Shown piece after piece: positions 14,601 through 26,502 of a DNA stretch of 64,000 nucleotides. Position 1 is the first letter of the stretch, and each line of letters opens with the position of its first letter. The stretch comes from Pelecanus crispus (lineage: Eukaryota; Chordata; Aves; Pelecaniformes; Pelecanidae). The position numbers were made by a program, and so were the translations under genes. The notes under the pieces were generated by a model. That model worked only from the letters and a program-made list of their open reading frames with translations, was not told the origin of the DNA and did not search any database. The DNA is taken from assembly GCF_030463565.1 (NCBI RefSeq), contig NC_134648.1, forward strand, positions 11,077,806 to 11,141,805, read 5' to 3'.

Positions 14601-16639
14601 GAACAGAATCAGAGGGAGTGTCTGTAAAGTTCACATGTGTAAGCATTCTGAAATTTTAAGTTTGTATCAGCTGACTTAATGACCTTCCAGATTATTCTGA
14701 GCATAATTTGTGTTATTTCCAATACCATTAAATGAAATATTTGTGTCAGATGCATTTTGGTGAAATTCAGTTACATTTAGCACTGTTCATACTTAAATTA
14801 TCATATTGACAAAAATGGAGAGACCAAAACCAAACATTCTTTTACATTAATCTTTGCCTTGGGTGACACTGAAGATTTTTCCTCTGTTTTCTGATAAGGC
14901 ATTCTCATATTGCTCCTCAGATCAATTTGATCTGAAGTTAAATAATGGCTTAGCCATTATGACAAGCTATAAATGGCAGAGCTCAAATTAGAACATAGTA
15001 TTTTCTGACTCTTATTCCTGCATCTGTCCCTCTAGATAGTGGTGTTGTATACATTGACTAGAATGGACATAGGACACACACCTTACTGATAACACAGAGG
15101 TTATTAATAAATTAGCTTTCTTTGTGTGTATTTCACCAGCACCATGGAGAAAAGCCTGTGTCTCGGGATTCTTAGTTTGTAAGAGAAGCAAATAATTTTG
15201 ACTTGTTAGTAAAAAAATTTCCATTGCACTGGGCTTATGACTGAGATTGAACATTTCTTAAGATGCAGTAATTTGGACTCAGCCTTAAGTGTACATTTAG
15301 GGATTATTTTTTTTTTTTTTCCTGACGGTGCCTCTGAAACAAAAAATGGATAAGCTTTTATTTTAAAGCTGACTTTATCCTCTGGCTGCTGATTCTACAC
15401 TCCAGTGTTTAGGCAGGCTCCAACTGAGAGAGTAAATGGTGGGGGGGTCTAGCTACCAGTCATGGTGGCCAGTGTCTGAACTGTCACTAGATGAACACAG
15501 TACAAAAATATTTTCATCTATGTGAATTGCCTTTAGAGATTATTGTAATGTTTATTTAAAATCAAAATAATTGAATTCTTAGCATAGGTAATCACATGAT
15601 AAACACAGATTAGTGAAATTTCAGTGGCATTGGAATAATCGGCCCCACAAACATATGACCATTGCCTATGCATTTATCTACAACCTGCATCATTTGAAGG
15701 CAATCTCTAGCCATTGTCAGACAGGTGTCTTTTGTGGTGCTTAGAAAGCTGTCAAAATTGAACAGTTTTGATTAGGAGATTTAAAAACTTGCTGTATCAT
15801 AAGACTGAATGTCAAAAGACTGAATTGCACCCTTCATGGAAGAGAAATCAAAATTCTATGACCCTTTAAAGGCTTTTTTTGTATTTTGAGTTGTGTGTTA
15901 GAGCACTGCAAAAATTATGCGTAAGTACAATCCCCGTTACTCACTGTGTGGGCACTGGTTTCATACTTCAGCGATGAAGTGATGTGCAAAAGGGCCTTAT
16001 TTCAGAGAGAATTTTCTCACTGGCAGTGAAATGGACAGCGTAAATTCTTTTCCCTTTGAAATGTCATCTGTTGACAATAGTGACTGCTACTTGACTAAGA
16101 GTCCAGCAACACCAACTCACAAATAGAGGCTAATTTTGGAACATTTTGTTTGTTATCCTTAATGTCAGATGGTAACACCAATGTCTTCAATCCTGTTTTA
16201 AAGAGGCAGCAGTGACTTCAGAAACTTCATACTTGGGGCATTTTGGTTATTGGAACAGAAAGAACTGTATTTTCAGTGTCATGAAAGAAATGGTAGAAAG
16301 ATTGAATGGGAGTACAAAAGGAGGAGTAAATATTATTTCACAATTGTCTTTACTCTTAAGGCAGCAATCAAAAAGCAGAGCTCCTACAGAGTTCTGCTTA
16401 TAGGTTAAGCATCTTTTTCACCATGTGTTCATTCCTTCATTGAAACCTAGTCAATCCTCTTTTTCCCCACAGTGCAAAAGGTTGAAATGCACTGAACTTT
16501 GAATCTAGGAAACTATTGTTAAGGATGAGGGGTAAGGGAATCTCAAGCTTCCAGTATTTGAGATTGTTTCATTTTGTTTCCATCTGCATTTCCTTGTTTT
16601 AGAAAAATCTCTTAAAGAAAAAAAAAAATCAACAATGAA

Positions 16640-16717
16640 TGAATTTTGTTAGGTTAATGGTTGGACTGGATGATCTTAAAGGTCTTTTCCAACCTAAACG
16701 ATTCTATGAATCTATGA
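16640..16717 (+). mobile_element. CR1 LINE 3' tail fragment, forward orientation
   Basis: The block 'ggttaatggttggactgg', then 'gatgatcttaaaggtctttt', then 'ccaacc', ending in ATTCTATGAATCTATG, is the diagnostic avian CR1 3' end. The visible piece is about 78 bp. It ends 183 bp upstream of the splice acceptor of the first coding exon. The open frame that begins within it and runs into the exon is not in the gene's frame. Confidence 0.9.
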
Positions 16718-16900
16718 AAACCTCAGAAATCCCGAGTCATCTATCAAAAATAGGAACAATGTTCTTGGTTTTCATATTATTAGGCTGTATTTTTGCTAGT
16801 GTGGACTTTTGCTTGTGTAGCTTAATTTATAATGCAACAGTGACATTCTTCTATCAGGTCTGGTTTAGTGTAATGCACATGGTTTCATCTGTCTTTTCAG

Positions 16901-16998
16901 GAGAAAGAGTAAAGGTCTGAAGAAATCACGTATGATGGCTTCTGACGCTAGTCATATGCTGGAAGCAGCTTTGGAGCAGATGGATGACATCATTGCAG
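16901..16998 (+). CDS. PPFIBP2: PPFIBP2 first coding exon (translation start)
   Basis: This exon encodes the N-terminus of liprin-beta-2, a cytoplasmic scaffold of the liprin family that works with LAR-type receptor phosphatases and liprin-alpha at adhesion and presynaptic sites (family knowledge). A pyrimidine-rich acceptor ending 'gtcttttcag' precedes 16901 and the donor is G|gtatag at 16999. Two adjacent ATGs sit at 16932 and 16935. The second has A at -3 and G at +4 and gives MASDASHMLEAALEQMD, matching vertebrate liprin-beta-2; the first has a weak context. The exon ends in phase 1, with a glycine codon split to the next exon. The 31 nt before the ATGs carry no in-frame stop, so a longer N-terminus is formally possible. 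Upstream exon(s) are missing or untranslated. Confidence 0.93.
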
Positions 16999-17765
16999 GT
17001 ATAGTAATGCTTTATTTTACACCAGACTATTTTGAGATTTAACTATGTATGTCTTTTTCCCTCCTGCAATTTTCCTGTTTATTTTTTTACTTTTTAATTA
17101 TTATTCTCAATTTGTGAAGTTCTCTGTGACGCACAGTTTTCTCTGGTTCAACAATTATGTGAAGAAAATTTAAAGTAAAATAAAGGAAGAAAACCCACAA
17201 TTCCACCTCAGACATGTGAATATTGAAGTAAGAAAGATTTACTTTGCTCTAATGCTATATGGTAACTTAAACACATCAAGAGCTATACATAATTTTCTTT
17301 ATTTATGATGTACATATTTAAAATAGTTTAGCTATTCATTACCTTCATGGCCTAACGCGTTAGAATGCGTGCTTTTTGTTGACTTTTATATCCAGGAGTG
17401 GAGCTATGAATTTCTTTTTATACAGCTGTCTACTAGAAAGGCATATGATGCCAGATAGAATTTGCTGTCTTTTGGTGCTCTCATGGTAAGGCAATTAAAA
17501 AATTTTCTCTCAACATTACAACATCCAAGAAGATAAGTTGATTTCTGTGGTTAGGACTTGGTAGCCTTGGGGTTGGTGCTCACACACTATTCAGTATGAG
17601 CTCCTAAAAGAAGTATCTGGGTAGGGCCATGATCTCACTTGTGCACAATGGGAAAGCATTCACTAAAGCTTTATAAATTTAAATAATGACACCCATGCGG
17701 TGCCTTTTTTTTTTCCCCTTAATGATGAAGAAGATTATATCAGCCTCTTGTTGCTGCAATTGTGC

Positions 17766-17793
17766 TTCTTCCTGCTCTTCTTCCTGCTCTTCT
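17766..17793. repeat. 12-bp tandem duplication, pyrimidine-rich
   Basis: TTCTTCCTGCTC occurs twice head to tail (17766-17777 and 17778-17789) and is followed by the first four bases of a third copy. It is a small local slippage duplication in intronic sequence. Confidence 0.85.
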
Positions 17794-20700
17794 AGTAAAG
17801 CTTTCTATCCAGAGACTAATATGGAGCTTCAGATATTACCATCAGACTAACCATGATTAGGCAGAAAGTCATTATCCAGGATTTTTAGTTTAAAGAATCT
17901 CTACATTTTTTTTTTTCTCATCCACATATGAGTCTTCACTTTATTCTAAATGTGCAAGCTTTAACAGACTGCTAAGATATACAGAAGTGTAAACGTGAAT
18001 ATGTGATAGATTTAACTCCACAAATAACTTTTCACACCAATGGAACAAGTTTGTGCACATAGGAAAATTTAGATATGTATTTAATTCTCCCTTCTTTTTC
18101 TGAATACAAAACCTTATTCAAATAAGATTTAAACCAACAGAAGTTGGCTGGGATTTTATTTTTTCACCTCTTACAAAACACATTAAACAGATAGGGAAGC
18201 TTTGGCCTTCCCTCAGGTATCTAAAGAGAGAATAAGAAAGCAAGTCCCAAACCACAATTCATAAACTAGGGAACTGAAATAATTTCTTAGCCATTGCAAA
18301 CTTGGGTTATCATCCTGGCTAGTGCTATAAAGGAGCCAAAGTAGCATAGAAACCTGTGTCCCTTTAATTATGCTATGGAACCTGTGCTCATAAATTGCCT
18401 CCATACACCTGGAAATTTTAACTCAGTATCTTTCTTCTGTGATGATTTATACATAGCCTAGCACACACTGGTGATATCATGGATGCACTGACGATTCTAT
18501 TCTTCAGAAAAAGCAGGAGAAAGAAAAATAAATTGATTTTCAGATTAGACACTTATTTTCTTCCAGGAGTTGTCAGAGCTTTGTGGTATGTTTTAATTTG
18601 AAGGAAAGGGTTAGAAAACTTGTCATGATTTTGAGGATTTTCAGGTTTGTCATTCCAATGGATTTCATCTGCTTCAATGTTTTCTGTTAATAGATTGTGC
18701 TTCCAACATATCTCAATACTTGAAGGTGCCATTTCATATTCCCTTCAAAAAAGTTTTGCAGGCTTACAGGCTGTATGGTTTTTCCACTGAGAGGATAACA
18801 TTGCTACTCAGCAGCGTTTCTATGAATGGAAGCTCTGAAAAGTGGTTGTTGTGAGGCTAGTTCTGGGTAAGATTATTGTGGTAGTTAGTGTTGGGTATTT
18901 TTTCCACAGTATGGAAAGATAGCCTTGTAATATGTGGCATAACTGATTAAATAGCAATATATGACTGCCTAAGAAAATCACATACTTCATGCTAGAAAAA
19001 TAATTGAGGTCAGAAGCCAGGTTTGATTTTTTTGGTTTTAATATTATTTTCATTTTCCCCACTCCTTTTTCATATTGTTTGTGCCCATGACATTTCAGGG
19101 TTTAATCTTGATAAGTAAGGACTACAATTAAATTATTCCAGGCTTCCAAACAACACCGCTTTTACCCCCTTCACTTAGTTGCCATGATGGTGGAGACAGT
19201 GATATAGAGAAGCGAAGCAAACGATGGAAGAAATGTTCTGTGTGAATTGGCAGATTGCACGTCCCATTCACAGCTGTTTTGTAGTAGTGTTGGTGCCTAA
19301 GCTCTAAAACAAAAAGATTCAGGCATGCTAGTGGTATGTAGAGTTTGTTTCCACAGTGCATGAATAGGTCATGAGCAAATTGGCAACCTCTTCAAGAGAG
19401 TTGACTTTATGACTTCACATTACTTACATTTTTAGTCTAATGTCCACTGATATTAAGTAAAATGTGGAAAACAGGCCTATATATCTAATGGGAAAAGAAT
19501 CAAGATATTTCCCAGACAATGCATCTGTCAAGTCTCATCAGTGTTAATTGAATACTTCCCACATGATTGCAGAATTATAGCTACCTGTACCAATAAAAAA
19601 AATCATATTGCTTTATTCCTTTACTTATTTTTAGTTATAACACAAAGGAAAAGCTCAATTGGGTGGGAAGGTAGTTTACCTTATTTATTTATTATTTTCC
19701 ATTACTAGAAATAGGTAAGACATTTTAAGACAGATTGAGTTAAGTCTGTTCTGGTCATTCTCCTCTAGCTAATGTTCTGTGTGTTCCAGAACTGTTTCTT
19801 GAATGTTCTGGTATGATTGAAGGACCAAATATATCTGCTGGAGCCTATACTTGGATAGGGTTATTATCCCAATTCATCTCAAATTAAGGAACATAGTAAT
19901 TATTCAACTTTGATTCTCTCTAATTCAATCCAGTAAGCTTCTGTTTGCAATTTGGGCAGGGACTGGAAAATGGGAATGTTCTCTTGTCCTGTATGGCAAG
20001 AGAAAAAATAAGGTAGGAAACTCCTTCAGAGGGAGGACTGGAGGACTGTAATGAAACAAATCAGGACTGAGAGTCTTCTAACTGCAGATTTATATATACT
20101 ATATTATGCAAATATTGGACATCTGTGCAAATGTAGCTGCTCTTAGAGTAAACTGGAAACAGCAAAAGATCAACTGTTCAGAGCTTGTTCTATTTCAGTT
20201 CACTGTATCCAGATTCTGTGGATATCTCTAGGCAGCGCTGGGTTCAAAGACTGAGGCTAAACTTTATGACTATTGGAAACTTACGTAGCTGATGAAAAAG
20301 ATGTTTCCTATGGGATGAGGCCTGAGTGGGTACTAGGAGAGCTATGCTCTTCTCTTGGCGTCACAAACCTTTGCTTTAGGCACAAAATGAGCATTAATCA
20401 CTATTTTAGAGAAGTGAGAAGTCCGTAGATGTATATCTCGCATTGGTTCATTTTTGAAGCTTGAATAGATGTGTACATATACACATGCAAAACCAGCATT
20501 CCCTCTGTTTAAGGAGAAAACAGTCCTGATGTCTTTTATTAGCTGTAGTTATTAAAATATTAGATTGTGGTCTTGTCCTTTAAGGTAAGAACTGGGCATG
20601 CAAATACATAGTAGAGATAGTTACAGATTTGCAGTCCTACTTTTAGCCTTCTAATTTTAAAAGTTATGTCCCTTACTTCAAATGTTAACATAGCTCATAT

Positions 20701-21821
20701 GTGATTCGGATTAATCCAAATAAAAAGTCTCACTGTAGACTGTGCATCTCAGTGCAATACAAAAAGTATTGGTGTTTAGAGTGCATGAGAGTAGGATTGT
20801 GAAGCAAGATTAACAAATTGAATTTCATGGGGCTTGATCGAATTTGACAGATAGGTCAGTGTTCCCAAGTCTTTTATGCTTCAGTACATCTGTGCTGATA
20901 ACCCACCCTCATAGCTATATAAATTAGGCATGCTAAATGATTAGCCTTATTTGACTAAAATAGCAAAAAGGGCTAATGTGATTGTCAATGAACATTACTT
21001 ATCCATTAGCTAGAATGACTTGCACTCCAAACAGAGGCTTTCTCTAAAGAAAGTGCCTATATGTCAGATCTGTCTATGCATTCTTTATTTGAGGCGTATG
21101 ACTTTGGCATTGCTTCCCTCTGAAGTTTGACCAAGTCATTACTTTCCCTTTTATCCACCTTTTACCCGTTTATTAAAATGTGTTTCTTTATAGGACTATA
21201 GATTTAGATTATTTTTTCTTTGCAATATATCCTAATGAATTAAAAAAAAAAAATATTTTACTTTTATATCAAACTGTTTCTCTCTGTCAACAATCTGGAA
21301 ATCTGTTCTTTCTTTTTGTGAATAATGACCATGATTGTAAGATCTAAAACCTCCTGTCACAATATTGTAGTCTGCTGCAGCTCCAGGGTCTCTTCAAATT
21401 TGCCGAGGAATCAGTGTAATTATTAACTTTCCTTTTAACCAGAGCTCCTGCAATTATTGCTTATTGAAAAATAACGAAAAAGTTAAATGTGTTATCACGT
21501 GGGTGTGTACTGATATTTCAGCATTAGTACCAAAAGATTAAAAAATATAAATAATTAAAAAGTTTTTCAAGAAGTTGTTCAAGAAGCATGCATGTTTAAA
21601 TTCCCTTCTCTTGAGGCAGCAGAACGCTTGTGTTCAGTTCATTGCTTTGGCCGTGTGCTACAAACCCAACCACTTCCCACACCCTTGCTGAAAAAGGGGC
21701 CTTTAGAGGAAATGATATTTAAGAGATGAACGGGATTTTAATTCAAGTTTAATATATTTTCCTCATGGGAACTATTTGCCAGAATTTGAAGGAGGACCTG
21801 TTTGTGTGGTGTTTTGTGTGG

Positions 21822-21853
21822 TTTTTTTTCTTCTTTTCTTCTTTTTTTCTTTT
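21822..21853. repeat. Polypyrimidine tract with mirror symmetry
   Basis: The tract is 32 bases of only T and C. Positions 21823-21848 read the same in both directions (T7, C, TT, C, TTTT, C, TT, C, T7). Homopurine/homopyrimidine mirror repeats can form intramolecular triplex (H-DNA) in supercoiled DNA. The symmetry is seen directly; any structure or function is inference. Confidence 0.8.
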
Positions 21854-22275
21854 ACTGTTCTGCCCCATCATAACTTTACTATGAAAACAACAGAGTTCAA
21901 GTTCCAGAGTGGTGCTATGTTCCTGGATGTGTTAGATTATTAAGTCACCTCTAGTTAAGTGATTAGAACGTCTATTAAAAATGCAGGAATGGACAAAAAA
22001 TACTAACACTCTCATTTGAACCCCTTTGGATGAATTTTCAGGTTTGTGGAATAAGGTTTTCACCGAGTTCCTACTTTATGTATAGGAAATCAAGATTTCA
22101 TAGTGACCTCATCCTTTACCCATGAATAGTCATCACAGGATTCATTCAGAATGTAAGGACTGGTCTCACAGCACTTTAAGTGAAGAAGATAGACAACTCT
22201 GTTCTGCTTCATATGGGATTGAAATTGTCCAGACGAGACAGAGAGCACTTAATCGTATTTTTTGCGGTGTGTGTT

Positions 22276-22291
22276 GGGGGGGGTGGGTGGG
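22276..22291 (+). other. Potential G-quadruplex tract
   Basis: G8-T-G3-T-G3 meets the usual four-run G-quadruplex pattern because the G8 can supply two runs. It lies in the sense strand of the first visible intron, so the nascent RNA would carry it too. There is no evidence of function. Confidence 0.6.
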
Positions 22292-24950
22292 TCTTATCTG
22301 AAATACATGCTGGTTGACATGCAGCTGATGGGTAGTATGAGCTGCTTGTAATTGTGTAGAATGACTAGAGAATAGCTTCTATTTTTTCTTTTCAATTTGT
22401 ATACTTCCAGATGGCTTTATATTTTTATCACTTATGTCCTATTCAAGGTTCATAGTATTTTCAAATTCGAAACTTATTTTCTATAGTAAAGGTGTATAAG
22501 TTTTTGTAATTTTAATACAGAGATCTTTGTAGAATTTCATTTTAGAGCACTGATCTGACACAGACTATAGTTGAAATAATGATGAGAGAAGCAGAATAAT
22601 TTAAATAATGAGCAATTTCTTTCGTTATAGGTCAGAGTAACTGAACAGCAACAGCTGTGGTGGTTTTCTTGTATTTTCTAAATAAGTTGTAATTGTGTTA
22701 ATAGGCTGTGCTTCAGTTATGATTAGTGTATTTCCTTTTTATTTTCTGTTCTTTTTCAATCAATAATTTAGCCTTTTTTCCGAACAACAGAAATAATATA
22801 TCTACAGCACTTGTTACTTATCTTGTTACTGCTATGCATTAATTAAGGTCAGCATTTGTGAAGTTGTATTATACAAGATACTATAGCAGCTTTTGGAAAC
22901 CATTAGCTAGAGCATATTTACGCATAGATCTTATAGCAATACAGATACAAAAAACGAAATTAAATAAATTACCTGAAATCAGGTCTTTGATAGAGAAATA
23001 TATAACTTCCTGTCATAACAGTTCCAGAAAATTATGTATCAAGAATATTGTGAGGGGAAAAAAAGACAAAAATGGTGACCATTATCCATCCTGAATATTA
23101 AAGGAGAAAATATAAAAAATATAACACAAATATCTAGGGTTTATAATTTATAGTTCAACATTTATCTTTATTTTATAATACTTCTTACAGCTTGTTAGGT
23201 GCTGACATTTAGCTTCAGATACTCAACTTCGGAAAAGCTAGTTAATTAGTTAATTCCTCAGATGTTGTCAACAATAACAGATTTATAACAGTTTAAAATC
23301 TTTTAAAACTTAAAAAATATAGCAGTTTACAGTCTTTCTATTTATTTAATCCATAATTTTTCACATCAGCTATCTGTGGTCTTTCTTTTAGGTTTGTTAA
23401 CAACATGTAAGTCACGGCCTCACAAACCGTGCGCACTCTTGGATAACCATTACAGCCATTTGATACTATATTTTGTAGGGGCTTTACACATGCTGTAGCC
23501 TTCAAGTTAAGACCTTGCGTAACTGTTCAGGTGCAGTTTTGATCTGTGTTTTAAAAGCATGTGAAAATCATGGCAACTTGCATGTTGATTGTGCATGTGC
23601 AGTGTTGTCTACTCATTCCTTAACCAGGGTTGCCAGAGCAACCCGAACTTTGGAATTTCCTCAATTTTGAGTGCTTAACCTTGCCAAGAGGTCATTATAG
23701 CTATGTGGGCTACTGTCCCTAAACATGCTTCCCATACTCTCACTATCCTAAGCATATTTTCTCACAGATAGTGGGGGCCTGAGCACAAGATAGAGAGTGA
23801 AGACTCTGAATCTTGATTGTAGTACTGATGGATTCCCTCTGTGAACAGGACAGTACCACAGAATCTTATGGAGCTGAAAGCATTGAGAACTTGTTTCCTA
23901 TAAACAGTTAATGATATTCTACAAAAATAGATGTTTAAAATTGTTTTGTATAAGACAAAATTGTCCTTTGCAGGTCCAAGTAAAACAGTGATTTACTGAT
24001 CAAGTTGGTCTTTGACTTCCCTTGCATGTGTTCCTGCCTTTCAAGCAAAACAACAAGATTTGAAGTTTTCTTGAAAATAACGGTTAAAACTAATTCAAAA
24101 TGGAGAAATCTTTGCAATTGAAACATGCTACTTTAAATTCTTTATCTCTGACTATAGATAAACAGTTCTGTTAGTGTAAAACAACAAAAATAGTCATGAC
24201 CTAGACACCTACATCAACTTAACCAAAAATGCAGTACTGCATTGTGTTTGTGCAAAACAAAATCCATACATCACAGGTATTTGTATAAAGTTTTGAAAAG
24301 GATGGAAAAGAAATGGAAATGTAAATAGCTGCAGATACCATATGTAGCAAAGAAAGGCAGTTAAACCATGATGGCCATAACCCCATAGGATTGAAAAATC
24401 TGAGACACAAAGGTTCTTTTGTGGTTTATATGATGTGATCTGTTTTTCAGTACATGAGTCACTCAGTTGTTTAATAGGCTAATGAACAGATTTCTAAGAT
24501 TTAAATTTAAACAAGTTTTATCAAACATGGGTTTTCTTTAAATTCAAAATCGTAGCTTCTCAACTTCCTACTTTAAGGCAATGAAATTAATTTGAAAGAG
24601 TCTTTTTAAAAATCAAAATAGTGTAAGTTTTATAAAACAAGATGCCTTTATTCCCTCACAAACTGAATGCTCTTATTTTCCCTATGCTTTCAAAGATTCA
24701 CTTTTTTCATGAAACAGTACTCATGTTACCAGTAGCTTACTACTGCTTACTACAAACTATTATGGATTTTGTACTAAGAAGATGTATTTGTTGTCTCACA
24801 ACACTGTTCTAATTAGACTACTGGTTTCACTGGCCCTAAATACAATTTTTTTGTGTGTGTAAATACAAAAAAAAAGAGAGAGAGAAAATTGGTGCAAGTA
24901 TTTGTTCTTCATTGTCTTTAATAAAATGTGTTGATCCTGTTTTTCCTGTG

Positions 24951-24980
24951 CGATGGAGACTCAGCCTCAAATCTCCATCG
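24951..24980. repeat. Inverted repeat, 9-bp arms, 12-nt loop
   Basis: CGATGGAGA (24951-24959) and TCTCCATCG (24972-24980) are perfect reverse complements. The arms contain CpG dinucleotides, which are scarce around here, so the element stands out slightly. Function unknown. Confidence 0.7.
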
Positions 24981-26483
24981 TAGCTGCATAATCATAATCC
25001 ATCTTCCTTTTTTCACCAGCTGTAAGGCTGCTGAGCTTGTGTTTCTGGATAGGAGACATCTTTTTGTTGTAGTTGTGTATACAGTACTTAATGGGCTGCA
25101 CATCACAGCTAAGAGTCTATAAGCATATAAAAGGAAAAAGGTTGAGTAATTACATAGATAATTTCCATAAGAAATTATAGATAGTTCTTGAAGATTGTCT
25201 CAAGAATTCCACGTGTCCTTGTAAATAAAGCTCAGTTGAAAATCATCCGACCTGCATGAAACTTGAATCTGAATGTGGTCATTAAAGTTTCTAGGCTTGG
25301 ATGTTTTTTCCTAGGCTTCCTGCTAATCCAGCTTAACAGTTACTGTTTCCTGTAGTTAAAGATCTAAAAGCAGAAGTTTGAGGAGAAGCTAATATGAGCT
25401 ATGATTCAAAACACATCATTTGTGATGTATTTTGCATTACAGTATTAGAAGAAAGGACTGTGTGAGCTACCTCTTCACTCCTTTGACAGAAGGCTTAGGA
25501 ACGAGGAGGCTGAATTATGTCCCATCCAGACCTTACTACTAGTTTACATAAATTAACATTTTCAAAGCTATCTTCATGAGAAAAAGAGACTTGTGCTTCA
25601 AAGAAAATTACACTTTGTAGTCTTGAAGGAGAGAGGAAGAACTTGGACAACCTATATACTCGTTGAGTAAAAACTCAGGTAAAAAAAAAAAAAGTTCTTT
25701 AGCAGTGTAATGATTGACTGAAAGGCCAGAGAAAACGTATGTTTATAATTTTATTCTAACCACTGTTGGTCAGATATCAAAACTGTTACCCTTGAGTATT
25801 TCAGCTTTATAGGAAGTCATCCTTACCCCAGCACAGAAGTAGCTTTTGGGTTTTGCTGTGGGCCTGTTGTTTTTTTTTTTTTTTCTCTTTTCTGGACTAA
25901 AGGAGTCAGCAGTTTTAGGAAAATCTCTTTTTAACCACTGATGGTTGTGTATTACCAGAGCTTCTTTTCTTAAACCTCAGCCAGTTTTAGAGTGAAAAGA
26001 CTGAGATAATAAGGATGAATGCAGGTGATTAGAATTTAAGATGCAAGGAAAAGTGAGAGATCAGAAACTATCTACTGCTAAGAGTGATAAAAGTTGGGCG
26101 ATGGGTGAATGTATACAGTATAAACTGAGGAGAGCGGATTTTCAAACTGGCAAGGCTTTCTGCTTCTTTCTTTACTTCTGCTTAGTGACTTACTTTTGCA
26201 AGCCACCAGTAGTGCTGTTTTCTGAATAGGTTATGTATTTGCCCAAAAGGAACGTTTCTTTAAAGCCATTCAGCTAATTGCAAGGAACTTTGAACTAAAA
26301 ATGTGCTTGCATGGTCAGAGTGTAGGAAATGTGTAACTTAAAAGTTGTTTTCCGTTTTTTTTATTACTTTTGTTATTCTTTCTACCATGCATATACTGTG
26401 CAGCAACGTTTAACCTCCTTCATCCACTATCTGTATGTGCAAGCCCGAATTAAGCTGCTTGGAATGTCTTAGTTCCAATACTT

Positions 26484-26502
26484 CCCCCCCACCCCCCACC
26501 CC
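26484..26502 (-). other. Potential G-quadruplex tract on the minus strand
   Basis: C7-A-C6-A-C4 on the plus strand corresponds to a guanine-rich run set on the minus strand that fits a G-quadruplex, or an i-motif on the C strand. It is intronic. Function unknown. Confidence 0.6.

Larger units (their letters stand above)
1..16900. other. 5' intron or flank upstream of the first PPFIBP2 coding exon
   Basis: This stretch holds no exon I can recognise on either strand. The coding exon at 16901 starts at a clear splice acceptor, so at least one untranslated exon lies upstream and much of this stretch is probably first-intron sequence; that is inference. I saw no CpG-rich block that would mark a typical vertebrate promoter. 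Content seen: three CR1 fragments (5695-5742, 8891-9396, 16640-16717), a hexamer tandem repeat near 10.2 kb, a perfect hairpin at 1267-1296, and homopolymer runs (for example T at 10434-10448 and 15307-15320). Open frames here are up to about 101 codons and resemble no family I know. Confidence 0.6.

Noticed and set aside
16639..16920. 93-codon frame overlapping the start exon
   Set aside because: It begins in the CR1 tail and reads the exon in a different frame from liprin-beta-2, so it is a by-product of the repeat and the exon edge.
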